Shown piece after piece: positions 43,393 to 57,742 of a stretch of 64,000 nucleotides of DNA. The notes under the pieces are model-generated. The model was not told the DNA's origin and searched no databases. It saw only the letters and a program-made list of their open reading frames with translations. Both the position numbers and the translations under genes were made by a program. How positions within the stretch are numbered: the first letter of the stretch is position 1; each line of letters opens with the position of its first letter. This DNA comes from Alitta virens. Lineage: Eukaryota > Annelida > Polychaeta > Phyllodocida > Nereididae. Location of the stretch: contig OW028580.1 in assembly GCA_932294295.1 (NCBI GenBank), forward strand, positions 13,359,374 through 13,423,373. Reading direction: 5' to 3'.

Positions 43393-45444
43393 GTAGATGG
43401 AGCCACACTATACCAACATAGTTACTACTCATCATTGAAACTGAGTTATGCATCAAATCAAGCTGATAGTAAGATGGCCTGATTTGGAATGCTATCTGGT
43501 TGGTAGTTATAACTTGTGATAATAAATAAGGCCGTCATAATTGCATTTATCAAATGGAGATGAAAATATAATAATACAGCATAATGCATGTGCATTTTAT
43601 CAAATAGAGAAGAAAATATAACACAGTATGATAGTATGTACCTTTAACAATGGTTATGGCCACTGTAATTTAAAGGGCTGACATTTTGTTAAAGTCACCA
43701 TAGCAGGTTCATCACCTCAAGCCCAAAAAAATACAGTAAGCAAGATTTGCAAAACTTCTTCTGTACAAAGCAAAGCTCGATGCAACAAAACAATGGCGTT
43801 AATGTACATTACTCGATTTTTAAGTGCACTGACCTACCACCTACAATTCTTGGTTCAACTATGCAGCTACACATACTAGTATTACTACACAATGGCTTCA
43901 CAAAGACAATTGACAAATCAAGTGCATAATTTAGACCTCATCAACTGACAAAGTCTAGACAGTAAATCATTCGAGTTACTGGTCAAAATACGAAGTTTTG
44001 GAGATTTTGTCTGATGAATAACAGCATACCGGTAAAATTGCCAACATGAAAAATTAACTTGGTCAGGTAATCGTATCAATGTAGTTTGCCTAAAATACAA
44101 ACTGTACTTGTCAATTCTTTACATCACGAATACATTGGAACTCGGATTGTATAATCTTCTGTGTACCATTACGCACATAAATCACTCCTTTATTCCTATA
44201 CAGTTATCACAGCATTGTCTATACTAAACCTTGCTAGCTACACACAATTCTTCGCTCGGAAGATTTACATCACATATGACCTAACATATTGGGCCCATGG
44301 TGATCAAAGGGGTTCCTATGATGAGCTCCATCCAGCAGCCTTGGGTCAATGGCAAGCGTAACTCAGCTATATCTTGGATGTCTCTGTTCATCCAAGGCTA
44401 TATAAGCTAATTGGCATATACTTGTTCCATTTTAGATAACATATACAAACCTTCACCATGGGCAACCATTCTAGTATTATATGAACACATTTATAGTTGA
44501 ACAATGTGTGTATAGACTAGTGCAGATAAGACATTATTAAGCCGTGATACAACTACTTTTACAGCAAATATCCACTAGATGATGCATGTTCATGGCTGGT
44601 CCTCCTACATGGTGCTATAAAATAGTCATTAACACTGTCTCCAAACTGCCCTCAGAAAGTGCTGAACTGCCACAAACTGCACTCATTCGCAGCAATACCA
44701 CAATAACTCAACTTTGATGAATTTATTAATATTTTTTATGGCCTTTGAAACAAATCGAGATCAAGAATAAACCTACTCCTCTTATGTCTCAGAAAAATCA
44801 TCTATGCTTAGATGGAACAGATTTATTTATTTATTTCAACATTGAATGCCTTTAGATTAATAACCTGAGCAAGAAATTACAATCCGGAAGCAAAAAGCTA
44901 AGCTGACCTTACACTTTTTGGGAAGCGTTAATGTGAAGTGAAGTGGAGGCCACATCTTACGCCAGCGCATTGCATGTACTACTCACAAAGATCCACAAGG
45001 ACAATGAACTAACTTCAACTAGTAGAGACTGACCAAGATTACGTCATATAACCTAGTACATATTTACATTACAGTCCCCATTTACTTTGCTCATTAGCTG
45101 CCCTTAACACTATGCTTCTTTTCCCCCCATTAAATGGTGTATGCACCATAATCCACCTTTTTAAGTCAGTGATTTGGACTGGTAAAACGTTACACTATCA
45201 TTATACGTGCGCAAGAGTGGGCACCTTAAAATTCCAAAATGTCATAATAAACAATTATAAAAAGCTCTTATGTTTCTCTTAACAAGCAATAACTAGGCCT
45301 ATAGCTGCTCAAGGAATGAAGCTGCATCACTGAAAAAGGGTTTGAAATATCTACGAAAGTTTGACATAAAAAGAGTGAGTACATCACTGATCTATATCAC
45401 CAAAATGTTGAGAAATTTCACAATCTCCTCTCGTTAGTCACTTT

Positions 45445-45542
45445 CCCAGATAGCATTCCAAATCATATTGACGTCGGCGCCATGTCGGCGACGTCAAAAC
45501 AATGTAGAAACGACGCTGGCCCGATTTGGAATGCCATCTGGG
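45445..45542. mobile_element. 98-bp CpG-rich MITE (unit 2)
   Basis: Same ends, same length and same TTT flanks as in unit 1. A few interior CpG sites have changed (for example GAAATGACG to GAAACGACG). Confidence 0.8.
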
Positions 45543-46518
45543 TTTCTTTTTAATTTTGTACCATTAATAAGCTTTACGCAATGGTCACTTCAGCTGACCA
45601 TCAACACAGCTATATTAAACTGAAAGAAAGCAGCTGTTATTGTTAAAATTTGAATTTATCAGGGATGTACTCTCTTTTGTAACATACTGTATTTTCTCTA
45701 TATTCATCATTCTACGACATATCACAGCTAAAGGAATCTGATATTAATGACTGCGAAACTGCGGTGATCCCTTTCTTGTATATTTTAACAAGTAATGAGT
45801 TACTGTATGTATGGTGCACTCCATGAGCTACACTGTCCAGAGCATTGTTCTACACCACTTTCCAAAAATATGACCACTTTGACAGAAGTGTATTTGGTCG
45901 AGTAGCCTTATATTTTTGGAAGGTGGTGTATAAAATTCTCTGGTTCTGTAATTTGAAAAAAACTAAAGTTCAGAGAAACTAAACTAAAACATATATGCTA
46001 CCAAAAGATCTATCACTGCTTCAACCAATGTACTTGTTTCCAAGTATTTTATTTATAAGCATATCCTCAGGGCATTTCTGCACTGGAAATATTAATATTA
46101 ATATAAATTTCACTTTATTTGACCTAATCAAACTCTCATCTCCATAACTTTCAAAGAGTGCATATTTAGTTCCTCTAATTGCAACTATCAAGATGAGTTG
46201 GGTAATTGTGAAATTGCGTCACCACTTTGCGTCACAAAACTATTGATTTATTTGTTTATCACATCTTGGAATGCAATTGGAATAGCTACAATAGGCAAGA
46301 CAACTATGTCGGCAGAAATTATCAAATCAATCAGAAGTGCTGAACTTCATAATAGTTCATTTGATTACAGGTCTAAATACTCATCTTTAAATTAAAGACA
46401 ATCCACATTCAGTTTTGGAAACTTGAAAACTAAAATATGAAACTGAAAAAGCTTCAGGGCAATGATGAAGTAGGGAACAGCAGATATACAGCTCAAAGCG
46501 CTTACAACTGAATTCATA

Positions 46519-46624
46519 GACTAAACTCCAGAGGCTTTTGTGTGAATCCAGCCCTCTCATTGGCTGAAGGATTGCTTTAACCAATAGGAGTTCAGGATTC
46601 ACATGACGTCATCTGGAGACTGAT
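46519..46624. promoter_or_regulatory. Palindromic CCAAT-CRE module (unit 2)
   Basis: CACATGACGTCATC and both ATTGG/CCAAT boxes are intact. The only changes are CTTTCGTG to CTTTTGTG in the left arm and CTTCAACC to CTTTAACC in the right arm. Confidence 0.5.
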
Positions 46625-48127
46625 TTTGAAGTCTATTACATCCGTTGTAAGTTATGTTCACCTTATCGAAAAAGCAAAAATATTATTACTAAAAAGATAG
46701 CACCCTTATTGCAGAGGAATATTTTCTTCGTTATATTTGCCTGATATTGCTTCTGTCCATTTTCTGCTGATCCATATTTTGTATCAAAACACAACAACTG
46801 GACATTTCTTTTGGTTCACGTTTACATGATTGAAGGATCACCTCCAGTACGATGTACAAGGCGTCAAGCGGTAAAAAAATGTAATGCCATAACAAGTAAA
46901 TCCATGCTATCTATGGACAAACACATTGCATGCGATACCGAAGACAGAAAATAAAAGTAAACTAATTTTAAATATGAACTATTTTATTTTACTCTTTTGA
47001 CTCACAAAATGACTTCTGACACACAAATAAGACAGACATTACAAAAAAGAAAAACAATGATCTGACAGAAACAGAATATTTAAACAGTTCAAAACAAAAA
47101 ATATATAACGAAACAGGATTACGTTCAAGATACAATAAAAGACAGCGTATAAGCAATAATAGTTATGGCCGCAAGTTATGCTGTTGAAATGACACTCGTT
47201 TCAAATAAATACGCAAGTCTAAATCAACCAAGAACAAATAATAATATACAGTACCCAACAAAAGTGGATTCATTTCTGATCAGTACCACATAATCTTTCA
47301 TTTCACAACCTTTCAGTCACCCTTTTTTTTCCATTGTGCTTTAACTGGTTTTAGGAGATTTTTTGCTTTGGGCTGCCTATACACACAACTATTTAACATT
47401 GAAAATAATATAATACTGAAAATACAGGCAGTGTAGTAGTACAGTGCGATTAAACATACCCACTTTTGTCAGATACTGCATGACCTTTGCATCATTGTTT
47501 GTTAATTACAAGTGGTATCAAGCCAACACATTTAAAAAGATGTCCTGCTCATGCTTGAATAAATACGTTAAATTTGTCCAAAATCAGACCGACTGGAAAT
47601 TCCGCTAATTATAACCGATTATTAAATAAACTGTTCAAAGATTTCCTATATTTAATTAATTGACGACAACAACAATAACAGGGTATTTGATTAAGTATTT
47701 GGTATGATACTAGCGATAAACCCTGTGAGACATCACATCGCAAAAGCTCCGGTTATATAGTCCAAATACTTCTGTGTAATATTACCAGATATGAATTACC
47801 TACAGGTAGTATACATCACTACACATACACCCGAAATGCCAAGAACTCATGTAACTAAATAAAAACTGAAAATTGTGACACAATTGGATTGAAAATTATC
47901 ATAATACATTCTCCATGAGATGCGACAAATCTATAGGAGGTTTATATCGCTTCAATTTTACCCCGCAGTAAACCCCAACTACTTCAACGCTTCCTTCCCC
48001 ACCTTGACAAAACTTGTCTTATTTTCTGATTAAATAAATCTGCTTTCATTCTGCACACTTAAACATATCAGCAACTTCAAGACAGAATCACAATTCACAA
48101 TCTCTGGTTTGTAATTAGCGCATTCAG

Positions 48128-48173
48128 ACACCAGGTGGCACCAATGCAAAACAACCTGTGCACCACCTTGTGA
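48128..48173. promoter_or_regulatory. Convergent CTCF-like pair, one site decayed (unit 2)
   Basis: ACACCAGGTGGCACC (48128-48142) is intact. The facing site has lost its CpG: the core AGGTGGCGC of unit 1 is AGGTGGTGC here. Confidence 0.4.
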
Positions 48174-50481
48174 AATTGTTAAACATGACTGGAGCAAACA
48201 TTATCGTGGAATTATCTATAGTATTAATAAAATATCTACACCTTCGACAATCGAGATCACATCATCACATGTTCAATTTTCAAGTTTGAACAATCCTCCA
48301 TTGGTGAGAATTTTTACATATTTTTTTTCAAAAATTCTCAATCCGTACTCAAAGAAGGAAACACTCAGTGCGGTGCAAAAATAACTTAGTGTGGTCACTC
48401 TCCAAAACACAAACAAAATCACTCAATATACAGGTGTTTACAAACATACTCTCCAAGATTCATTTTACAATGTTCAATGGAATTCATAATATAGCACAAA
48501 CTTTATATATATGATGGCTATTTTATCCAGAAGAAGGCTCTGTCTGCAATGGCGCTAATTTAAATATTCCCGATCATTGTATTTAGTGATGACACACATT
48601 TGATGATGTCATAATGATAACATCATACATTTGATGATATCAAACAATGACAGGGTATAATAGCTAACAGCCCTCTACAGGTCTTAAAATCCACAACCTC
48701 ACATTTTCAATTAATTGAATCAAAAACAATATCATTAACATCGTTTTGAAACACAAGTTTTCTTTTCAGAGTAATCCAATATAATCCAGCAATCATACCC
48801 AGAATCATACAATCAAAATGTACCTCCCATTCTAAGTAAGATATAAAAATTTGTCACATGGTTACTTGATTGAATTTGACGGTTTTTTTTCTTTAAGCGC
48901 ATCAAACAAGACATTGTAAGCGTAAAACTTCAAGTCTAAATGTAGCTGCCATACTAAATATGTTGCAATTATTTTCCTTTTCTTTGTAAATTCTTTTTTT
49001 TTTTGTTTTTTTGCACAAATAAAAAAAAAGAGTCTTAGTCTACTATTTTTTAACTCAGCTGGTATGCAAACTTTAAAATCCTAAATTAATGGGATTTTAT
49101 GTAATATCAATGATAATCTCAGCTTTTAAAATTTTCAAACAATATCAAATCAATAATTCTATGTGACAAACATAATAAGTTGCAATATGATTGACATTAT
49201 CTCTGGAATAGTACATAGCCATAATAACCTATTATGTTGTATAATTGGGCAACAAAACATGTTATAAATGCAGATAGCCAGTAATTTAATTAAAAACGCT
49301 TTAAAGGAATTCTTCAGATATCTGCGGAAACTGAAAACCTGCCATATACTCTCCCCCAAAAAGACTTATGGTCCCTCTCTTGCCCTTTCATTTGTGTGAA
49401 ATACTCAAATTTCAACTTGTGTTGCCAACAAGTGCACACAGCTTCCAAGAACTAAATGTCCATGGAGTGGATGCATTCCACCAATACAAATGTATATTTT
49501 CTTCATATTTCATCCCCCCTAGACAAATTGCAAAGTTTCGCCACTGTTAAAAGATGCCAGTGTGTTAAAGCAACCAATATTTTCTGCAAAAGACACGTGA
49601 TATAACTGTGTTTATGGTCAGCTGGTGTGAACATTGTCTAAAGCTGGTCAATGCAGAAAGGTTAAAAAGAAAGTGAATGAATGTAGCTCTGGAAATTACT
49701 CAATATTTCAATCCGAATACAATCCTAAGCCGTTTAATCAGAAAAGTCAAATGTTATTGTCTGCCAATACCAACTCATTTTCTATTTCTTGTAGCATGAA
49801 AACTGATGATTTTTGGTAATGAATGACATGTTCAATGTAAAATAACAGAAACCTTACAAGTAGGACTAGCTTTAAGCTTGAGGTTACCTTAATTATGAGG
49901 TAATTTGCTTAAATTTAAATAGTCTGGAGTTGTACAATTGTACATTTATATTAATTATAAGCTTTCATAAGCACTTAAATTGCCCAAAAAGAAGAATTAC
50001 AATTTATTTTTACTTCATTATTAGCTAAACTCAATTTGTGGATCAAACTATTTTTTTCTGTCTCTTCTGTCTTCAGATAGTGAAATGACAGTCTATTCAA
50101 ATTACATTGCATGTATTTATAATAACGCCCAAGCTTTTGAAGTCCGTTGTCAGATTATGACAGTTATTAGTTTTTATAATTTCACATAAAACTTAACATG
50201 CTTTTGATAATCAGGAACAATGAAAAAATTCAACTTTTCTTTGATGGGGCTTCCATTTCCGCTGACAATCAGTGCTTAAATTTGACAATTTCCATGATGC
50301 AATACCTGACAAAATAAGTCAAATATTTAGGGTAATATAAAAAAATATGCTTGCATTAATTTCCTAATGCGTTTTATAACAGCATATATCAGAGTTGACA
50401 TGTTAAAAGTGTGCATCAGAAAGTCATACTTAGGGAAATTATTTGGTGGTGGTGGTGCAACTTCTGAAGACTTCACTGTGC

Positions 50482-51155
50482 ATGACCATGATGGGCTTTT
50501 GTGACTCACAAATAGCATCAAACTATGGCTATAGCTTTTTATTCACAGGGTGAGGAAAAATAAGTCAGCCTTGCCAGTTTATGGCCCACCTTAAAGCCTG
50601 TTCATCTCCATGAGTAATCCTTCAGGTTTTCAGAAACATGTGTCATCAATGACTCATTATTACCAATAACAACAGCATGAATGGAAAGCCTCCATTCTAG
50701 CAGAAGTCGCTTTGATACACTTGTTACTGTGGCCTGCTTTGTATGATATCCATAAAAACAGTCATTTGTCAAAACTGGGATCATATCTTTATATCAAAAC
50801 TGGGATTATGTGTGGTCGAATTGGTCAGTCCCTTTAAGCTATGCTAAGGTGAAACTTAGATATTTACAGATGGTTTTTTATTTACTTATTTACCTATTTC
50901 GATTTTTAGTAAATTATAATTTTTCTTAGCTCATTTATTTAGTTAACTCATTTATGTGTACCTTTTATTTTTAATTTCTTCATAATATTATATTTCGAAA
51001 CTTATTCCATGAATCTAAACTCTGTTGTCTGTTTCAGGTGTACAGGTCCATCAATTAATGCTGATTCCTGTGAGCGTCTGCAGACCATTAACACGCTTTG
51101 CAGCAGGAAACCATTGCACCCAAGTCTGAGCTCTGATTCCGTTCATGAGATTTGA
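50482..51155 (+). CDS. Candidate two-exon gene in unit 3, 61 codons
   Basis: The exons are 50482-50549 and 51038-51155. The 73-bp deletion ends close to the acceptor but leaves TTGTCTGTTTCAG intact. Exon 2 differs from the other copies only by ACA to ACG (Thr, synonymous). The VNTR has two repeats (50771-50808). Confidence 0.33.
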
Positions 51156-51717
51156 ATTTTCCATATGAAATCAACAAAAAAAAAATACAAAAAATATAAC
51201 AAAGTAGTTCACAGTGGTAGTCTGTAAGAGCTGGCTAATAAATAAAAAAAAAACATTTATCATTGTTTGTAGAAATATTTCTTGATCTTGAACTACTGCA
51301 TTCAGCTATAATTAGGCAGGTTTATGACACTATATCTGCTGTTTTTTTTATTTTGGAAATTTTCCATTTTTGATGTCTCATTGTGACGTAGTGGCTCACA
51401 ATTATTTTTTGCTGATTTATTTTTAATAAACTAAATGGTAGTTCTGTGAATTGCGTAGTGCCAATATCTTTATTTACTTTACTGCAAAATGATTTTTCTG
51501 ATTGTTGCTAACGTTGAGCATGTAAAGTCTTGTAAATATGCAGCGAATAAAACTGTTAATAAAAATACATATTACTTAGACGAGGTGCAAAATTGTCTTG
51601 TTTGTAAGTGTTTTTTGATGAATCTAAATTAAAATGTCTATTTCACAGCTGATTTGTCATTGGAATCCAAGACTCCCATTAGTTAAGCAATCCCGCAGCC
51701 CAGACTATGTGATTTAA

Positions 51718-52208
51718 CCCTGACTCGTTCCCGTCTCAAGTTATGAAAACAGGTCAGGTTTGTGAATCAGTTGGCGACGTCACAATGTGCAGGAGCTAGA
51801 TATCAACCAATCAGATCACAGAACTCGCCAGACCCAACCTGAGCGTTATTCACTCAGGGAACCAGAGAGATTTCACCCGGCGCTAAAACTAGGTCAGATA
51901 CTGTTCCTGTTGAATTCAATGTAGTGGCGAAACAAATACGGTTGTTGAGCATTGATTGTCCATTTTGGGCTGAAATGGTTGATGGAAAAAGATACACAGT
52001 TGCTCCCCCACCCTGCCTCTTGTTCGGTCCGAAATCTGGCAGACCCTCAGGGCTGTCCTCTCTGGTTCCCTAAGTGAATAATACTCAGGTTGGATTTGGC
52101 GAGTTCTGTGATCTGATTGGTTGATATCTAGCATTAACACATTGTGACGTCCCTTTCTGATTCACAGACTCGACCGGTCTCCTTTCTTGATACGGGAACA
52201 AGTCAGGG
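51718..52208. mobile_element. 491-bp inverted-repeat element (unit 3)
   Basis: Same borders and length as in units 1 and 2. Confidence 0.85.
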
Positions 52209-52257
52209 GCGGTTGCGCTTCACTAAAAGCCTCCAAGTGGTGGAGGGTCTGCCCGCA

Positions 52258-52310
52258 GCCAATGAGAGTCCTGCATTCACATGACGTCCTCTGGAGTTAT
52301 AAATCAAAGA
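52258..52310 (+). promoter_or_regulatory. CCAAT-CRE-TATA promoter-like module (unit 3)
   Basis: Sequence matches unit 1 across CCAAT, TGACGTC and TATAAAT (52298-52304). Confidence 0.5.
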
Positions 52311-52925
52311 TTATAGGTACAGTGTTATACGACAGCATTAACCAAGACTATGGTTTGACGGCTACAGTAACCTACTACTGACTGGTGTCTATTTATTATA
52401 TATATAATTTTTAAATGAAGTGAAAATATTCTGGTTATCTGATTTTAAGCGTTCTTGGAGTTGCGTGAACTGAGAACACGGGTACCTTCTGCACTGTAAA
52501 TGATACTACAGTTAGCAAGAGCTTTCCATCATTATAATATTAGTGAATACGCACAACATCTCAATCAGCAGAACCTTCAGTAATTTTACAAAAGGCTTTG
52601 TCATCATTATAGCTTGTTGAAACGAATTCTATTAAACAAGAGATATTACTGAACACATTAACTGTCGTGGAGAGATCAGGAGGTGTTGGCGATTTGGTTC
52701 AATATTTCACACGAAGAGAAGATCTGAAGAAAATGCAAATGAGAACTAGAAGAGATTTCTTTGCCTAAAGGACAAGTTTTATTGCACTGCAGGAATTGAG
52801 CTACTTAGCTACATTTTACAGTCACAATCAACAAATTCTAACACTATGTGCACTTTGGTATCATTACATAATATGTACATCACAGTAGTAATCATGGAAG
52901 TATAATGCCACCGTTCTGGTAAATT

Positions 52926-52955
52926 CCACTAGAGGGCAGTTAAGACTGCCTACTG
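52926..52955 (+). promoter_or_regulatory. CTCF-like motif pair (unit 3)
   Basis: CCACTAGAGGGCAGT (52926-52940) is identical to units 1 and 2. Confidence 0.55.
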
Positions 52956-55002
52956 GTAGATGGAGCCACACTATACCAACATAGTTACTACTCATCATTG
53001 AAACTGAGTTATGCATCAAATCAAGCTGATAGTAAGATGGCCTGATTTGGAATGCTATCTGGTTGGTAGTTATAACTTGTGATAATAAATAAGGCCGTCA
53101 TAATTGCATTTATCAAATGGAGATGAAAATATAATAATACAGCATAATGTATGTGCATTTTATCAAATAGAGAAGAAAATATAACACAGTATGATAGTAT
53201 GTACCTTTAACAATGGTTATGGCCACTGTAATTTAAGGGCTGACATTTTGTTAAAGTAACCATAGCAGGTTCATCACCTAAAGCCCAAAAAAATACAGTA
53301 GGCAAGATTTGCAAAACTTCTTCTGTACAAAGCAAAGCTCGATGCCACAAAACAATGGCGTTAATGTACATTACTCGATTTTTAAGTGCACTGACCTACC
53401 ACCTACAATTCTTGGTTCAACTATGCAGCTACACATACTAGTATTACTACACAATGGCTTCACAAAGACAATTGACAAATCAAGTGCATAATTTAGACCT
53501 CATCAACTGACAAAGTCTAGACAGTAAATCATTCGAGTTACTGGTCAAAATACGAAGTTTTGGAGATTTTGTCTGATGAATAAACAGCATACCGGTAAAA
53601 TTGCCAACATGAAAAATTAACTTGGTCAGGTAATCGTATCAATGTAGTTTGCCTAAAATACAAACTGTACTTGTCAATTCTTTACATCACGAATACATTG
53701 GAACTCGGATTGTATAATCTTCTGTGTACCATTACGCACATAAATCACTCCTTTATTCCTATACAGTTATCACAGCATTGTCTATACTAAACCTTGCTAG
53801 CTACACACAATTCTTCGCTCGGAAGATTTAAATCGTATATGACCTAACATATTGGGCCCATGGTGATCAAAGGGGTTCCTATGATGAGCTCCATCCAGCA
53901 GCCTTGGGTCAATGGCAAGCGTAACTCAGCTATATCTTGGATGTCTCTGTTCATCCAAGGCTATATAAGCTAATTGGCATATATTTGTTCCATTTTAGAT
54001 AACATATACAAACCTTCACCATGGGCTTCCATTCTAGTATTATGTGAACACATTTATAGTTGAACAATGTGTGTATAGACTAGTGCAGATAAGACATTAT
54101 TAAGCCGTGATACAACTACTTTTACAGCAAATATCCACTAGATGATGCATGTTCATGGCTGGTCCTCCTACATGGTGCTATAAAATAGTCAATAACACTG
54201 TCTCCAAACTGCCCTCAGAAAGTGCTGAACTGCCACAAACTGCACTCATTCGCAGCAATACCACAATAACTCAACTTTGATGAATTTATTAATATTTTTT
54301 ATGGCCTTTTAAACCAATCGAGATCAAGAATAAACCTACTCCTCTTATGTCTCAGAAAAATCATCTATGCTTAGATGGAACAGATTTATTTATTTATTTC
54401 AACATTGAATGCCTTTAGATTAATAACCTGAGCAAGAAATTACAATCCGGAAGCAAAAAGCTAAGCTGATCTTACACTTTTTGGGGAGCGTTAATGTGAA
54501 GTGAAGTGGAGGCCACATCTTACGCCAGCGCATTGCATGTACTACTCACAAAGATCCACAAGGACGATGAACTAACTTCAACTAAGACTGAACAGGAATA
54601 GTCATATAACCTAGTACATATTTACATTACAGTCCCCATTTACTTTGCTCATTAGCTGCCCTTAACACTATGCTTCTTTTTCCCCCATTAAATGGTGTAT
54701 GCACCATAATCCACCTTTGTAAGTCAGTCATTTGGACTGGTAAAACGTTACACTATCATTATACGTGTGCAAGAGTGGGCACCTTAAAATTAAAAAATGT
54801 CATAATAAACAATTATAAAAAGCTCTTATGTTTCTCTTAACAAGCAATAACTAGGCCTATAGCTGCTCAAGGAATGAAGCTGCATCACTGAAAAAGGGTT
54901 TGAAATATCTACGGAAGTTTGACATAAAAAGAGTGAGTACATCACTGATCTGAATCACCAAAATGTTAAGAAATTTCACAATCTCCTCTCGTTAGTCACT
55001 TT

Positions 55003-55100
55003 CCCAGATAGCATTCCAAATCATATTGACGTCGGCGCCATGTCGGCGACGTCAAAACAATGTAGAAACGACGCTGGCCCGATTTGGAATGCCATCTGGG
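55003..55100. mobile_element. 98-bp CpG-rich MITE (unit 3)
   Basis: Same ends and TTT flanks as in the other units; interior as in unit 2. Confidence 0.8.
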
Positions 55101-56077
55101 TTTCTTTTTAATTTTGTACCATTAATAAGCTTTACGCAATGGTCACTTCAGCTGACCATCAACACAGCTATATTAAACTGAAAGAAAGCAGCTGTTATTG
55201 TTAAAATTTGAATTTATCAGGGATGTACTCTCTTTTGTAACATACTGTATTTTCTCTATATTCATCATTCTACGACATATCACAGCTAAAGGAATCTGAT
55301 ATTAATGACTGCGAAACTGCGGTGATCCCTTTCTTGTATATTTTAACAAGTAATGAGTTACTGTATGTATGGTGCACACCATGAGCTACACTGTCCAGAG
55401 CATTGTTCTACACCACTTTCCAAAAATATGACCACTTTGACAGAAGTGTATTTGGTCGAGTAGCCTTATATTTTTGGAAGGTGGTGTATAAAATTCTCTG
55501 GTTCTGTAATTTGAAAAAAAACCAAAGTTCAGAGAAACTAAACTAAAACATATATGCTACCAAAAGATCTATCACTGCTTCAACCAATGTACTTGTTTCC
55601 AAGTATTTTATTTATAAGCATATCCTCAGGGCATTTCTGCACTGGAAATATTAATATTAATATAAATTTCACTTTATTTGACCTAATCAAACTCTCATCT
55701 CCATAACTTTCAAAGAGTGCATATTTAGTTCCTCTAATTGCAACTATCAAGATGAGTTGGGTAATTGTGAAATTGCGTCACCACTTTGCGTCACAAAACT
55801 ATTGATTTATTTGTTTATCACATCTTGGAATGCAATTGGAATAGCTACAATAGGCAAGACAACTATGTCGGCAGAAATTATCAAATCAATCAGAAGTGCT
55901 GAACTTCATAATAGTTCATTTGATTACAGGTCTAAATACTCATCTTTAAATTAAAGACAATCCACATTCAGTTTTGGAAACTTGAAAACTAAAATATGAA
56001 ACTGAAAAAGCTTCAGGGCAATGATGAAGTAGGGAACAGCAGATATACAGCTCAAAGCGCTTACAACTGAATTCATA

Positions 56078-56183
56078 GACTAAACTCCAGAGGCTTTTGT
56101 GTGAATCCAGCCCTCTCATTGGCTGAAGGATTGCTTTAACCAATAGGAGTTCAGGATTCACATGACGTCATCTGGAGACTGAT
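56078..56183. promoter_or_regulatory. Palindromic CCAAT-CRE module (unit 3)
   Basis: Matches unit 2 in both arms; TGACGTCA is intact. Confidence 0.5.
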
Positions 56184-57696
56184 TTTGAAGTCTATTATAT
56201 CCGTTGTAAGTTATGTTCACCTTATCGAAAAAGCAAAAATATTATTACTAAAAAGATAGCACCCTTATTGCAGAGGAATATTTTCTTCGTTATATTTGCC
56301 TGATATTGCTTCTGTCCATTTTCTGCTGATCCATATTTTGTATCAAAACACAACAACTGGACATTTCTTTTGGTTCACGTTTACACGATTGAAGGATCAC
56401 CTCCAGTACGATGTACAAGGCGTCAAGCGGTAAAAAAATTTAATGCCAAAACAAGTAAATCCATGCTATCTATGGACAAACACATTGCATGCGATACCGA
56501 AGACAGAAAATAAAAGTAAACTAATTTTAAATATGAACTATTTTATTTTACTCTTTTGACTCACAAAATGACTTCTGACACACAAATAAGACAGACATTA
56601 CAAAAAAGAAAAACAATGATCTGACAGAAACAGAATATTTTAACAGTTCAAAACAAAAAATATATAACGAAACAGGATTACGTTAAAGATACAATACAAG
56701 ACAGCGTATAAGCAATAATAGTTATGGCCGCAAGTTATGCTGTTGAAATGACACTCGTTTCAAATAAATACGCAAGTCTAAATCAACCAAGAACAAATAA
56801 TAATATACAGTACCCAACAAAAGTGGATTCATTTCTGATCAGTACCACATAATCTTTCATTTCACAACCTTTCAGTCACCCTTTTTTTTCCATTGTGCTT
56901 TAACTGGTTTTAGGAGATTTTTTGCTTTGGGCTGCCTATACACACAACTATTTAACATTGAAAATAATATAATACTGAAAATACAGGCAGTGTAGTAGTA
57001 CAGTGCGATTAAACATACCCACTTTTGTCAGATACTGCATGACCTTTGCATCATTGTTTGTTAATTACAAGTGGTATCAAGCCAACACATTTAAAAAGAT
57101 GTCCTGCTCATGCTTGAATAAATACGTTAAATTTGTCCAAAATCAGACCGACTGGAAATTCCGCTAATTATAACCGATTATTAAATAAACTGTTCAACGA
57201 TTTCCTATATTTAATTAATTGACGAAAACAACAATAACAGGGTATTTGATTAAGTATTTGGTATGATACTAGCGATAAACCCTGTGAGACATCACATCGC
57301 AAAAGCTCCGGTTATATAGTCCAAATACTTCTGTGTAATATTACCAGATATGAATTACCTACAGGTAGTATACATCACTACACATACACCCGAAATGCCA
57401 AGAACTCATGTAACTAAATAAAAACTGAAAATTGTGACACAATTGGATTGAAAATTATCATAATACATTCTCCATGAGATGCGACAAATCTATAGGAGGT
57501 TTATATCGCTTCAATTTTACCCCGCAGTAAACCCCAACTACTTCAACGCTTCCTTCCCCACCTTGACAAAACTTGTCTTATTTTCTGATTAAATAAATCT
57601 GCTTTCATTCTGCACACTTAAACATATCACCAACGTCAAGAGTACACAGGACAGAATCACAATTCACAATCTCTGGTTTGTAATTAGCGCATTCAG

Positions 57697-57742
57697 ACAC
57701 CAGGTGGCACCAATGCAAAACAACCTGCGCGCCACCTTGTGA
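57697..57742. promoter_or_regulatory. Convergent CTCF-like motif pair (unit 3)
   Basis: ACACCAGGTGGCACC (57697-57711) and, facing it, CACAAGGTGGCGCGCAGG with an intact AGGTGGCGC core. Confidence 0.5.

Larger units (their letters stand above)
39761..49291 (+). repeat. 9.55-kb tandem unit, copy 2
   Basis: This 9531-bp unit is directly joined to unit 1 at TTAATT|AAAAACG. It lacks about 135 bp present in units 1 and 3 (after GGCTAATAAA, near 41812). It shares with unit 3 inserts absent from unit 1, such as the block at 46008-46062 and ATTACAGGTCTAAATACTC near 46365. Its contents otherwise match unit 1. Confidence 0.97.
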
